Positions 47,857 to 58,265 of a stretch of 64,000 bases of DNA are shown in pieces (positions within the stretch are counted from its first letter, which is position 1; each line of letters begins with the position of its first letter). The DNA comes from Adenophora triphylla var. japonica (lineage: Eukaryota; Streptophyta; Magnoliopsida; Asterales; Campanulaceae), in contig JAFEMH010001464.1 of NCBI GenBank assembly GCA_022495995.1, forward strand, positions 124,001 through 188,000. Direction: 5' to 3'. The notes under the pieces are model-generated. The model was not told where the DNA came from, did no database searches, and saw nothing but the letters and a program-made list of their open reading frames with translations. The position numbers were made by a program, and so were the translations under genes.

Positions 47857-49627
47857 TGTAAAGTAACGCAGCGGAATAGTAATCAAGGTTAGATCGAAAT
47901 CAAAACCTTCTGCAAGGAATCGCAATTCCTTAGATAAATAAAATTTCCAAGGAAGATCTTCTGCAAGCCAAGAATGACTTAAAGGTTAAAAACCCACAAT
48001 TGCAAAGCAATTAATTTTATTAATAAAAAATAGTCTAAATTCGGATTACAACTTTAGGCCTATTTTATAGTACCCATAAAACTTGAAAAAACACTCCTAA
48101 ACCTTCTAGAATTACTCCTAACCTATATGGTAACTTAATAGGACTCAAAAACTAGTAAATCAACTCAAAATCTACTCTAAAACCATCTCTAATCAACCTA
48201 CTAAAAATAATGACGAAAATAAGAAATAAAATAAAAACTAAAACAAATTAAATTCTAAAATACTAATTAAAATACAAAGATAATTAATATATTTGACTAG
48301 GTCAAATATCCGTCCGACATCATTCACCCACTCTTCAAAAGAACTCGACCCCGAGTTCTCATCCGACGTTTGGAAAGTGTCGTCCCACTTGAAAATATAT
48401 TTCAAATAAATCTTCTTTTTAAGCACACATTGACGTAAGATGATCTCTTTCGGATATAAAATTATTCCATCCATCCCATCCTCCTTATGTTGATCTTCCT
48501 CCTCTTGATCAACAATGATCAATAAATCTTCAAAAATAGCTTCTTACTTGTTGTGAACAACACCCAAATTTTCATCAAAATTTGGGGGTTTTAAACAATC
48601 AACACCAACCTCTTCTTTCTCCTTGAATTCAACTAGGACATTATCAGGTGCTATAATATTTGAAGTAATAATATCATCACAAACCTGAACAATGCTCAAA
48701 TCTTCTTTGAACTCACAAATAACCTCCTCTCCCTTGAAATCTTCGTTCAAAGTTTTTGGATCTGGAGTTGATTTGGCTTCATCCACACGCCTAATCTCAA
48801 CAGATAATTTCGCCTCCAATCGTCGAATTCGCCTAGAATAAAAACATGCTTGAGAATAATACAAATCAGATTTCGCCCAAGATTTATCCTTATACTCTCT
48901 ATGCACATCCACTATAAACTTTTTTCTTGGCGGAAGTCGGCCGCTTACAAGAAGGGATTCATAATGAAGAAAGAAGTCATCGTGGAAGTTGGCCTCCTTT
49001 AAAAGTTCCTCATCTTTTGCAAAAAAATATTTTGCCTGTTGATTAGTATGAATCAAACGATCATTGATCACATCAATAACAACAGATTTGTTATTTTCTC
49101 CATTGTTAGTCATCACCTCGTCGGAGAACCCTAAGATCGTCCGATTTCTGATACCAACTGATGTAAAGTAACGCAGCGAAATAGTAATCAAGGTTTGATC
49201 GAAATCAAAACCTTCTGCAAGGAATCGCAATTCCTTAGATAAATAAGAACTTCCAAGGAAGATCTTCTGCAAGCCAAGAATGACTTAAAGGTTAAAAACC
49301 CACAATTGCAAAGCAATTAATTTTATTAATAAAAAATAGTCTAAATTTGGATTACAACTTTAGGCCTATTTTATAGTGCCCATAAAACTTGAAAAACACT
49401 CCTAAACCTTCTAGAATTACTCCTAACCTATATGGTAACTTAATAGGACTCAAAAATTAGTAAATCAACTCAAAATCTACTCTAAAACCATCTCTAATTA
49501 ACCTACTAAAAATAATGACGAAAATAAGAAATAAAATAAAAACTAAAACAAACTAAATCCTAAAATACTAATTAAAATACAAAGATAATTAATATATTTG
49601 ACTAGGTCAAATATCCGTCCGACATCA
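47854..49627 (-). mobile_element. Small non-autonomous LTR retrotransposon with an unrecognised ORF
   Basis: Two 469-bp LTRs (47854-48322 and 49159-49627) with about ten differences, and a 5-bp duplication TCTTT (47849-47853 and 49628-49632). The initiator-Met primer site GTTGGTATCAGA (minus strand, 49147-49158) is present. The polypurine-like GAAGAGTGGG lies at about 48326. The internal region is only 836 bp and encodes neither gag nor pol. It inserted into the old copia between SRDVVF and DEKAML. Confidence 0.92.
48544..49113 (-). CDS. Unrecognised ORF of the small LTR element, 189 aa
   Basis: ATG 49113 (MTNNGENNKSVVIDVINDRL) opens 189 codons ending in TAA near 48544. After that stop the same frame stays open with EAIFEDLLIIVDQEEEDQ and on to FQTSDENSGSSSFEEWVNDV at the polypurine tract. 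The original protein was probably about 260 aa and one stop codon truncates it. It is rich in acidic and basic residues, with helical stretches (RRIRRLEAKLSVEIRRVDEA). I see no zinc knuckle, protease or polymerase motif. Function is unknown; gag-like or captured host sequence are both possible. Confidence 0.5.
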   Translation of the reverse strand: MTNNGENNKSVVIDVINDRLIHTNQQAKYFFAKDEELLKEANFHDDFFLHYESLLVSGRLPPRKKFIVDVHREYKDKSWAKSDLYYSQACFYSRRIRRLEAKLSVEIRRVDEAKSTPDPKTLNEDFKGEEVICEFKEDLSIVQVCDDIITSNIIAPDNVLVEFKEKEEVGVDCLKPPNFDENLGVVHNK

Positions 49628-49632
49628 TCTTT

Positions 49633-49863
49633 GATGAAAAGGCTATGTTGAAGTGTACTCAAGATGATAAAGAGAAGGTGCGAGAAAACAAAGGGAGCGA
49701 GAAGCAGGTTATTGAGGTGGAGTTACATGAGGATGAAACTGATACGGATCTCACTCTTCCGGATTCAGAGGTAACTACACATGAAACTGAAGTGGCTAGT
49801 ACTTCAGTTGGGAGACCTAAGAGAGTAATCAAACAACATCTCCATGATTTTAAGGATTCATAA
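49633..49863 (+). pseudogene. Integrase-RT linker of the old copia, resumed
   Basis: DEKAMLKCTQDD continues the frame cut at 47853. VASTSVGRPKRVIKQ and then HLHDF are the usual copia linker before reverse transcriptase. A stop follows (49861-49863), and the rest of the element is missing. Confidence 0.85.
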
Positions 49864-49874
49864 AGATCCCATAA

Positions 49875-50193
49875 CGCCACTATATATATCAAACAACATC
49901 CAACGTTAAAAGGTAATGTCTTCTTGGCTATTTTGATATTACGTGAAATGCCCCTTGGTTTCCTATATATAGAGGCTTTCCATCAGTCCTCTCTCTCCAT
50001 AATCTGAGATTAAAGTATGAAGGAATTACCATTTAGAAGAACTACTTCTCCCTCCTTATTTCTTCTTCTTGTTTTCAACATCAAGGCATACATGGATTCA
50101 TCAGGTATTACGCTTCCGCCCCCTTTTTCTTTTCTCATTCTTATTCAAGATCTGAGTACGCCTTTGTTTAAACGAAATAGAAATGTTCCAACA
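49875..50193 (+). repeat. Truncated 5' LTR of the last copia
   Basis: From about 49905 it aligns with the distal two thirds of the 3' LTR (55690-56165) and ends TTCCAACA. The first ~150 bp are missing. TATA-like CCTATATATAGAGG is at about 49962. It abuts the old copia directly. Confidence 0.85.
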
Positions 50194-50577
50194 ATTGGTA
50201 TCAGAGTCTGCTCATGTTCTTGATTAAGTTTGAGTTCATGATATCATGTTTTGCTTTACTTTATATTGAATTCATTATGTTTTGGTATTGTTTAAACACT
50301 CTAATTCATTCATAGAGTGTTAATAATTTTATCCAGTATAAAATCTGAAAGGATTGAAAGTTTTAGCTTAAAATACATAAAATTCATCAAAAGGGACAAT
50401 GAATATTGCAAGATTATCCCATTGGCACAAGAGAGCGTTGTATAATGCGCGACCGTGCTGAATCTACTTGTGTATTCATGTCTGTATTGCAAGATTATTC
50501 CATTGGCACAACAAAGCGTTGTGTGGCGCACGACCGTACAAATCTACTTGCACTGATCATGTCTCTATAGACCACTC

Positions 50578-50805
50578 TGCTCGGCCGAGCACCTCCCTTG
50601 ACTCGATCGAGCACCATTGAACAGAGTGATGAGTTTTTTCTGGAAAGGCATGCTCGGTCGAGTCATTACTTGTGCTCGGCCGAGCACCACCTCTTTGCTC
50701 GGCCGAGCACCTTCTTAACTCGGCCGAGCACCATTGGACAGAATGTTGTGATTTTCTGGACAGGCATGCTCGGCTGAGTCATTGTTTATGCTCGGCCGAG
50801 CACCT
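50578..50805. repeat. CTCGGCCGAG palindrome cluster in the copia leader
   Basis: About eight copies of CTCGGCCGAGCACC or variants (CTCGATCGAG, CTCGGTCGAG, CTCGGCTGAG) lie in 230 bp. They form two near-repeats around ACAGA.TG.TG.TTTTCTGGA. Confidence 0.92.
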
Positions 50806-51265
50806 GCAGATTCAACTTTCAAATTTTAAGCAAAAACATACATTTTTTCAAACCTTTCTTTCTTTGTGATTAATTATATGCTTAAACAACTTCATAAATT
50901 TTCTAAATAATATTGTCGCCAAAGTGATTTACGTTATTTGGATCCGAAGTTGATTGAGTGATGAATGTATACTTTAATATGTGAATAAAATAAATTTTCC
51001 AAAGAAGATCGCTTATTTGACTAAATTTATACATTCATAGGGTAACAAGTAAGAGAACATCAGTTTTTTTTTATTGACTACTTAAATCGGCCCAAAGGAA
51101 GATTAAGTATTTGATTAAAACATTGTTTGATTTCTTGGTTACCTAAAGATAGTTATATTTGAGTCAACTCGCAATCCAAAGATTAGTTTTGATGTCATAT
51201 TAATTATCTTATAGATGGAAATCTTTTGATATGATTAATCACTGTTTATATGTAGTTACTTATAC

Positions 51266-52137
51266 ATGTTTGTATTTCATTCTTGTTCTTACCCAACAGA
51301 TTTAGTAAATGCTTCATCCTTAACTGCTGCAATGAACAATGTTTCGATGCTTAATGGGACTAATTTTAAAACTTGGAAAAATAAAATTACTATGATCTTG
51401 GGCTATATGGACATTGATCTCGCATTAAGGGAACCAAGTCCCGCTCCTCTCACTGATAAAAGCACTCAGGAAGATCGCTTATGTGTTGAGAAGTGGAACC
51501 GTTCCAACCGCGTGAGTCTAATGATCATGAAGAATGTCGTCCCGGAAACATTCTTGAACAGTGTTTTTGAGGACGTCAATGCTAAGGATTTTCTAGAACC
51601 CTTGAAGAATGCTTTGCAAAAAGCGAGAAATCGAAAACAAATGCTTCCTTGAGGAAGCTTGTTTTCATGAGGTACAAGGGTAACGGAAACTTAAGGGAGT
51701 ACATTCTTGAGATGTTTCATCTCTCGACAAAACTAAGGGCACTTAAGTTAGAGATTTCGGAAGATTTACTCGTGCACTTAGTTTTGATCTCTCTTCCTCC
51801 TCAGTTTGGTCACTTTGAAGTGACCTATAATTGTCAAAAGGACAAGTGGAATATTAATGAATTAATTTCACATGTGACACAAGAGGAAGATAGGATGAAA
51901 CAACTTAAACCGAAAAGTGCTCACTTAGCATCTACCTCTTCTCGTGGGACTAAGAGAAAAGGGAAGGAAATTGCCATAGTTAGTAAGAGGCATAAGGGAT
52001 TATCCAATGATCGAAAGGTTAAGAAGTGCTTTTTTTGCAAGGACTCTACTCACATGAAGAGTGACTGCCCTAATTATCATGCTTGGCATGTTAAGAAAGG
52101 TATGTCATTTGGCCTTGTTTGTACTAAGGCAAATTAG
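51266..52137 (+). pseudogene. Gag of the last copia
   Basis: Two overlapping frames: 51266-51652 (MLNGTNFKTWKNKITMILGY) and 51649-52137 (SLPPQFGHFEVTYNCQKDKW). They are joined by a frameshift near 51640. A zinc knuckle CFFCKDSTHMKSDC lies at about 52027-52068. Confidence 0.9.
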
Positions 52138-55100
52138 GTTTCAATTCCTACATATACATGGTGGTTGGATTCTGGTGCAACAACTCACATAAGTGTATCT
52201 ATGCAGGGTTGCCTGAATTATCGAAGCCCTAGTGAAGATGAGAAATACATCTATATGGGAGCTGGGAATCCGGTTAAAGTTGTGGGCATTGGGACTTTTA
52301 GATTATTATTATGTACATGATATTATTTTGTATTAAATAATACATTCATTGTACCGTCCTTTAGGCGAAATTTGATTTCAATCACAATTTTGGATAGGGA
52401 AGGTTATTCCTGTTCATTTGGTAATAATAAATGTGATCTTTATTTCAATTTCAAAGTTGTTGGTACTAGTACTTTATCATATAGTGATAATCTTGATTTA
52501 CTTGACACAGTCAAGTCATTTAATGAGTCTCATATTAATTAAATCAAAACTAAAGGCACTAAACGAAAGTTATCAAGTGAAAAATCTTATACCTTATGGC
52601 ATAGTTTGGGTCATATCTCCAAAAGGAGAATTGATAAGATTGTGTCAGAAGAAATCTTAAACAAACTTGATATTCCGAATAAAAACTTTTGTATTGAGTG
52701 CCTTAAAGGAAAATTTACAAACACCAAAGGAAAAGAATTTTTGAGAGCATCAAACGTCTTAGAACTAATTCATACGAATATTTGTGGACCATTCACTACC
52801 CCTTCATGAAATGGTCAACAATATTTCATTACGTTCATAGATGATTACTCTCGTTATGGATACATTTATTTGCTTCATGAAAAGTCTGAATCATTGGACG
52901 TTTTCCAGTCTTTTAAGGCAGAATTTGAAAATCAACTTGGAAATACTATTAAGAACGTTAGATTCGATCGTGGTGGTGAATACTACGGTCGGAATGACGG
53001 TTCGGGTGAACAACGTCCGGGTCCTTTTGCTCGCTATCTTGAAGAGTGTGGGATCGTCCCTCACTACACCATGCCGAGAAAACCTAGCATGAATGGTGTA
53101 GCGGAGAGATGTAATAGAACCCTTAAGGATATGGTAAGAAGTATGATTTCTTGTACTTCTTTACCTCACTCATTATGGGGCGATGCATTAAAACCCGCAG
53201 CTTATATTCTCAATAGAGCTCCTTCAAAGGCTACCAACAAAACTCCTTATGAATTATGGACGAATAAGAAACCGTCCCTAAATCATTTTCATGTATGGGG
53301 TTGTCCAGCAGAAGCTAGGACTTATAGGCCTAATGAAGGCAAACTGGACACTAAGACCTTTAGTAGTTACTTTGTAGGGTATGCTGAGAGATCAAGGGGA
53401 TATAAATTTTATGACCCGAAAACTAGAACCTTTCTTGAAACGGGAAATGCTAGTTTTTTTTTAGGATGTTGAATTTGAAGGGGAAATTAGGAATATTTTT
53501 GAATTTGAAGAGGAAGAGGAATCTTTTTCTATACATCTTCCCATAGTTTCTATTGGAAATCAAGTACTTGTACGTGAAATTCAACAAGAACATACGATTC
53601 AAAACAATATAGAACCTCCTATAAATATAGAATAACATGAAAATGTTGTTAATGATGATCAAATTCAACAACCTCAAAATCAAGAAGAATCGGTGCTCTT
53701 AAGGAGATCTAATAGAGTAAGAAGGAGTGCAATTCTGGCTGATTATGATGTGTATCTTGCCAAGAAGGAGGAACATTTAGACTTAGTGGGAGATGAACCA
53801 TTCACCTTTCATGAAGCCATTAATGGTCCAAATTCTCATAAGTGAATCGATGCCATAAATGAAGAGTTAAAATTCATGAAAGACAATGACGTTTGGGATC
53901 TTGTTCCATTACCGAAAAATGTGAAGCCCATCGGATGTAAATGGATCTTTAAGACCAAAATGGATTCACAAGGTAATGTGGAAAGATATAAGGCTCGTCT
54001 TGTTGCTAAGGAATTCACTAAAAAAGAAAGCATTGATTATAAAGAAACATTTTCTTCGATATCGTCTAAAAACTCTTTTAGGATCATTATGGCACTTGTA
54101 ACACATTTTGATCTTGAGCTTCATTAAATGGATGTAAAGACAACTTTTCTCAATTGAGACATTGAGGAAACTATCTATACGAAGAAATCAGAAATGGTGA
54201 CTGATTAAAATCAAACTAATCAATTAGTTTGTAAACTTAAGAAATCCATTTATGGGCTCAAGCAAGCTTCTCGTCAATGGTACTTAAAATTCAAACAAAT
54301 AATTCTTTCATTTGGTTTTGAAACGAATCTTGCTGAAGATTGTGTATACCATAAGTTCAGTGGGAGTAGATTTATATTTTTGGTCTTATTTGTGGATGAT
54401 ATTTTACTTGCTAGTAATGATAAAGACATTCTTAAGGAAACTAAGAAATTTCTTTCACCGTGATCGTTCACGAGGTATTTTAGGATTGTCACAAAAGAGC
54501 TACATAGAGAAGGTATTGCAAAGGTTTAGCATGCAAAATTGTAAGCCACACGACACCCCTCTTTCTAAGGGAGACAAGTTTAGTCTCAAACAATGTCCTA
54601 AAAATAATATAGAGTCCAAGTTTATGGAAAATATCCCTTATGCATCAGCAGTATGAAGCTTAATGTATACACAGGTCTGTACTCGTCCAGACTTTGCATT
54701 TATTGTTGGGATGCTTAGTCGATACCAAAGCAATCCAGGGAGAGAACATTGGGTTGCAGCCAAAAGAGTGATGAGATACCTACAAAACACTAAGGACTAC
54801 ATGCTTACATATACAAAGTCGGATCATCTTGAGATCATTGGGTATTCCGATTCCAATTTTGCTGGATGTCAAGATAGTCGAAAATCAACGTCTGGTTATG
54901 TCTTCACGTTAGCCGGTGGAGCAATATCTTGAAGAAGTGTCAAGCAAACACTTGTGACTTCCTCTACCATGGAAGCCGAGTTTGTTGCTTGTTACGAAGC
55001 ATCCAAACAAGCTATATGGCTGCGTAAATTCATTGAAGGACTGCGAATTGTCAATGGTGTTGAAAAACCGCTCGAGTTATATTGCGACAATCGGGCTGCA

Positions 55101-55230
55101 GTATTGTATTCTAACAATAACAAGAGTTCATCTAGATCTAAGCATATAGATATCAAGTTTCTTGTTGTTAGAGAAAGAGTACAAAATTGACAAATAGAAA
55201 TACAACTTATAGAAACAAACTCCATGTTAG
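52138..55230 (+). pseudogene. Pol of the last copia, degenerate
   Basis: The protease site WWLDSGATTHIS is near 52160 and keeps its catalytic residues. Integrase (52606-53472) has [28 protein letters not shown] and [14 protein letters not shown]. Reverse transcriptase (53876-54480) has WIFKTKMDSQGNVERYKARL and VDDILLAS; the QMDVKTAFLNG block is damaged. RNase H (54663-55190) has CTRPDFAFIVGMLSRYQ, GYSDSNFAGCQD and LYCDNRAAVLYS. Multiple stops and shifts are present. Confidence 0.9.
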
Positions 55231-55689
55231 CGGATCCGTTTACTAAAGCGTTATCTCCTTTAGCGTTTCACGAGCATACCGCTCATATGGGTGTAACAAC
55301 TTTTGATAACATTTAATATAGTGGGAGTTTATGTTGTACTTTCATTTGATTGTTTTATATCTATTAATGATTGATCTCATTTGGTTTAGTAGGACTAGTT
55401 GGAGGAATATATATACATACTTCAATATATTCATCAAATTTTTCATGATACACATCTATACTTAATATATGTCATTTAGTTGGATATATATATATATGTG
55501 ATTATTGCGGGTTTAGTTGCGAATCAATTACAACGACTGTCCCTTTAGTTCTCATAGTTATAAAACTAATGGACGAGATTGATGAATGACAATAATGTAT
55601 ACATAAGGATTGTCATTTAACATTATAAATATGATTTTATAAAGGTTTATTAAGTACAAACACATGTTTGGGCAATCCAAGTGGGAGAT

Positions 55690-56165
55690 TGTTAGAACAT
55701 GGATTGCAAAATGTGTATATTTAGTAAATATACATAATCATGTAGACGTACATGTATAAATCATAAATAAAATGTTGTATAAAGTATAGAAAGTTAATCA
55801 AATGTAGAATTCCCGAAGTGAAGATTACCTATTTATGATGGACAAAAGGTAAGCTTTCACTACTTGATAATGAAAGGGTGTGGTCCTAAATAAAATGCCT
55901 CTTGCTTTCCTGAATATAGAGGCTTTCTATCCACTTAGAAATACACACAATATTGATATACTCTTTCTCCATAATTTGAGATTAAAGTGTGAAGGCATTA
56001 TCATTTAGAAGAACAATTTCTCCTTCCTTATTTCTTCTTCTTGTCTTCAACATCAAGGCATACATGGATTCATCAGGTATTACGCTTCCGCCCCCTTTTT
56101 CTTTTCTCATTCTTATTCAAGATTTGAGTACGCCTTTGTTTAAACGGAATAGAAATGTTTCAACA
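55690..56165 (+). repeat. 3' LTR of the last copia
   Basis: 476 bp, TGTTAGAACATGG to TTTCAACA. It is complete, unlike the 5' LTR. Confidence 0.93.
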
Positions 56166-56170
56166 AAAAC

Positions 56171-56671
56171 AGCTAGGAAATAAGTTCACTTTCTATTATT
56201 GTGTTGGTTTATAAATTTAGTCGTACCAATTATTGCTGCAACAACAAGGGATGTAGCATTGCTAAGCTATGATAGGGTGGTACCGTGGTGGCGGTGATAG
56301 ACATCAAACTACATGACAATTTCATTGTTATTGAATTATTTTGCAAAACCTGATTGTCCGTTAACGTTTCACTTTCATCAAGAAAGGCCGCTCTTTTGAC
56401 GGGTGTGCTCGTTTTGGGACCAAAACCGATACTGAACCGGGGTAGGGGTAGTTCGGTTTCAATCGATTAATTCGGTATGTTCAGTTTTGTTGAGTGTCGG
56501 TTCGCCGGGTTCGGTACCATTCGGGCAACTTAAATCACAAATTGCACCATTTGGGCTCGTACATAATCAATGGGTCAAGAATAATTTAACTGACAATTAC
56601 ACAACTAAATTAACAAGGCTATTGGGCTTAAACCCGAACCAGGCCAAACATATAACATAGGTCATTGTATA
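56171..56671. other. Spacer with hAT-end-like fragment
   Basis: AACCGGGGTAGGGG and GGTTCGGTACCATTCGG (about 56435-56525) resemble subterminal hAT sequence. No reading frame is supported. Confidence 0.35.
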
Positions 56672-56958
56672 CTCCCTTATTCTCGCTCGAAAGGGCAAAG
56701 TTTGTGCTTTGCACGAGAATTAAAAAAGTGATGTAGGAAAGAGAAAAAGTGTATAGTGAAATAAATGTTGTGAGTGAAAGGTGAGGTAGGAAAGAGAAAG
56801 TGGGGTAGGGAATAGTTAGTGTATATTTATTGTGAGAATATGAAAAGTGAATCCCACAAATAAAGAAGTAATAAAAAAATTTCTATTTTTGGGTTGTGCC
56901 CCTTCAAATGAGACGTTCAAAAAAGAAATTTGTGCCCTTTCAAATGGGACGGAGGGAG
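56672..56958. mobile_element. Stowaway-like MITE
   Basis: The ends CTCCCTTATTCTCGCTCG and GGACGGAGGGAG are flanked by TA. It is 287 bp and is the same family as the element at 5688-6002 (shared CTCGAAAGGGCA). Confidence 0.85.
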
Positions 56959-57358
56959 TACAAATAAACGTTCAACATTTTAAATAGAATTAAATTCAAA
57001 TAACTAATTAACCAATTTTTTATTTTGCTCAAAGCCTTCAATGTCTTTACCACTTAACACTGTGAACCTTACTATGATGTAAGTGAAGAGTCTGACAGGA
57101 GGATCAATAGATTGCCGGCGATCGTGTCAAAAATGGCTTGCACGACCGTGCTGAAAATAAATAAGGTACGATCGTGCAACTAGAAATAGGTTTTGCGGAT
57201 ATGCTTGACACGATCACACATGCAGACGGGCAAATGGCAAAAGGAAGGGATATAGTTATATACACGGCCCCAAATATACAGAGAACGCTAACAATGACCA
57301 AAATATTCATTTATATATAATTTTTTTTTTTCATTTCAAATTCAATCAAACAAGCTCT

Positions 57359-57393
<35 letters not shown>

Positions 57394-57433
57394 GCACGCA
57401 TTACCCACGACGAACACACCACGACGACGAAGA
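56959..57433. other. Upstream region of the PMD gene, with short palindromes
   Basis: TTGCACGACCGTGC and GTACGATCGTGC (57136-57180) form a small palindrome group. A TC-rich leader (57355-57395) directly precedes the ATG at 57434, as in plant 5' leaders. Confidence 0.4.
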
Positions 57434-58232
57434 ATGGCTCGAGTAAAAATTTCGGCCGTCCCTGCTGGAGCTTCCGCCGCCGCTACCACCACTGCCATCG
57501 CCGCCGCCTCCGCTTCTACCACCGTGCCTGTAAAGAAGGTAATGCAATTTGAACGTAATTTAAACCTAATTTTACATTCCCAATGTCTAATTTTTGTTTG
57601 ATTGCTTCAATTGATTTGGACGTCTTTTTCTTTACGTCGTGTGAGTTTGCTTCAATTGATTTCGACGTCTTTTTCTTTACGTCGTGTGAGTTCATACGAG
57701 AATCTCGTGTTAACTCACACGAGACATCTCGTGTGAGTTAACACGAGATTCTCGTGTGAACTCACACGAGACATCTCGTGTGATTTCACACGAGTTGTGC
57801 CTAGTGTCTACTCTTTTTTTTTACATCGTTCTTATTCAGTTATAAATGCTAAATAGCTAATTTATTGTCTCTTATTTGTTTTTTTGTAGGCACGTGAACA
57901 TATGACCGCGTCCAATAGAAAGAGGAAGGCCGAGACGGCACCTAAGATAGATAAACGCAGCAAAAAGATACATGATAGGACTATCGTGCGTGGGTCTGAG
58001 CTTGAGATTGAGCAGGATGTAGGAGATGATCATGATAGGACTTTGCGAGCTGAGCGGCCCGAGCAGATCGAGCTGACGATACCGGGGTTGAGCATGAGAT
58101 CGAGTGAGGATGTAGGAGATGATGAGGCATCTTCCGATTCGATGATAGTGGAGGGGATGTAGGAGATGATGAGGGATCTTCTGATTCTGATGATAGTGGT
58201 GAGGAGGATGAGGAGGCGGAGCAGGAGGGTGG

Positions 58233-58265
<33 letters not shown>

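Larger units (their letters stand above)
34641..49866 (+). mobile_element. Old Ty1/copia element, split by a hAT and by a small LTR element, 3' half missing
   Basis: The 5' LTR starts TGTTGGATGTGATGG (34641), is interrupted at 34705 by the hAT, and resumes at 45536. It ends near 45769, just before a primer site with TGGTATCA (45769-45776). A TATA-like TTATATATAAGG is at 45605. Gag, protease and integrase follow (45815-47856). After the second insertion the frame resumes at 49633 (VVF|DEKAML). The element ends near 49866 against the truncated LTR of the next copia, without reverse transcriptase, RNase H or a 3' LTR. Confidence 0.8.
49875..56165 (+). mobile_element. Ty1/copia LTR retrotransposon, 5' LTR truncated
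   Basis: The primer site ATTGGTATCAGAG (50194-50206) follows the 5' LTR, and the polypurine tract AAGTGGGAGAT precedes the 3' LTR. Gag, protease, integrase, reverse transcriptase and RNase H are in order on the plus strand. A 1-kb leader (50207-51265) contains a duplicated ~85-bp block (50405-50570) and a CTCGGCCGAG palindrome cluster. No target duplication can be confirmed because the left end is lost; AAAAC follows the right LTR. Confidence 0.92.
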
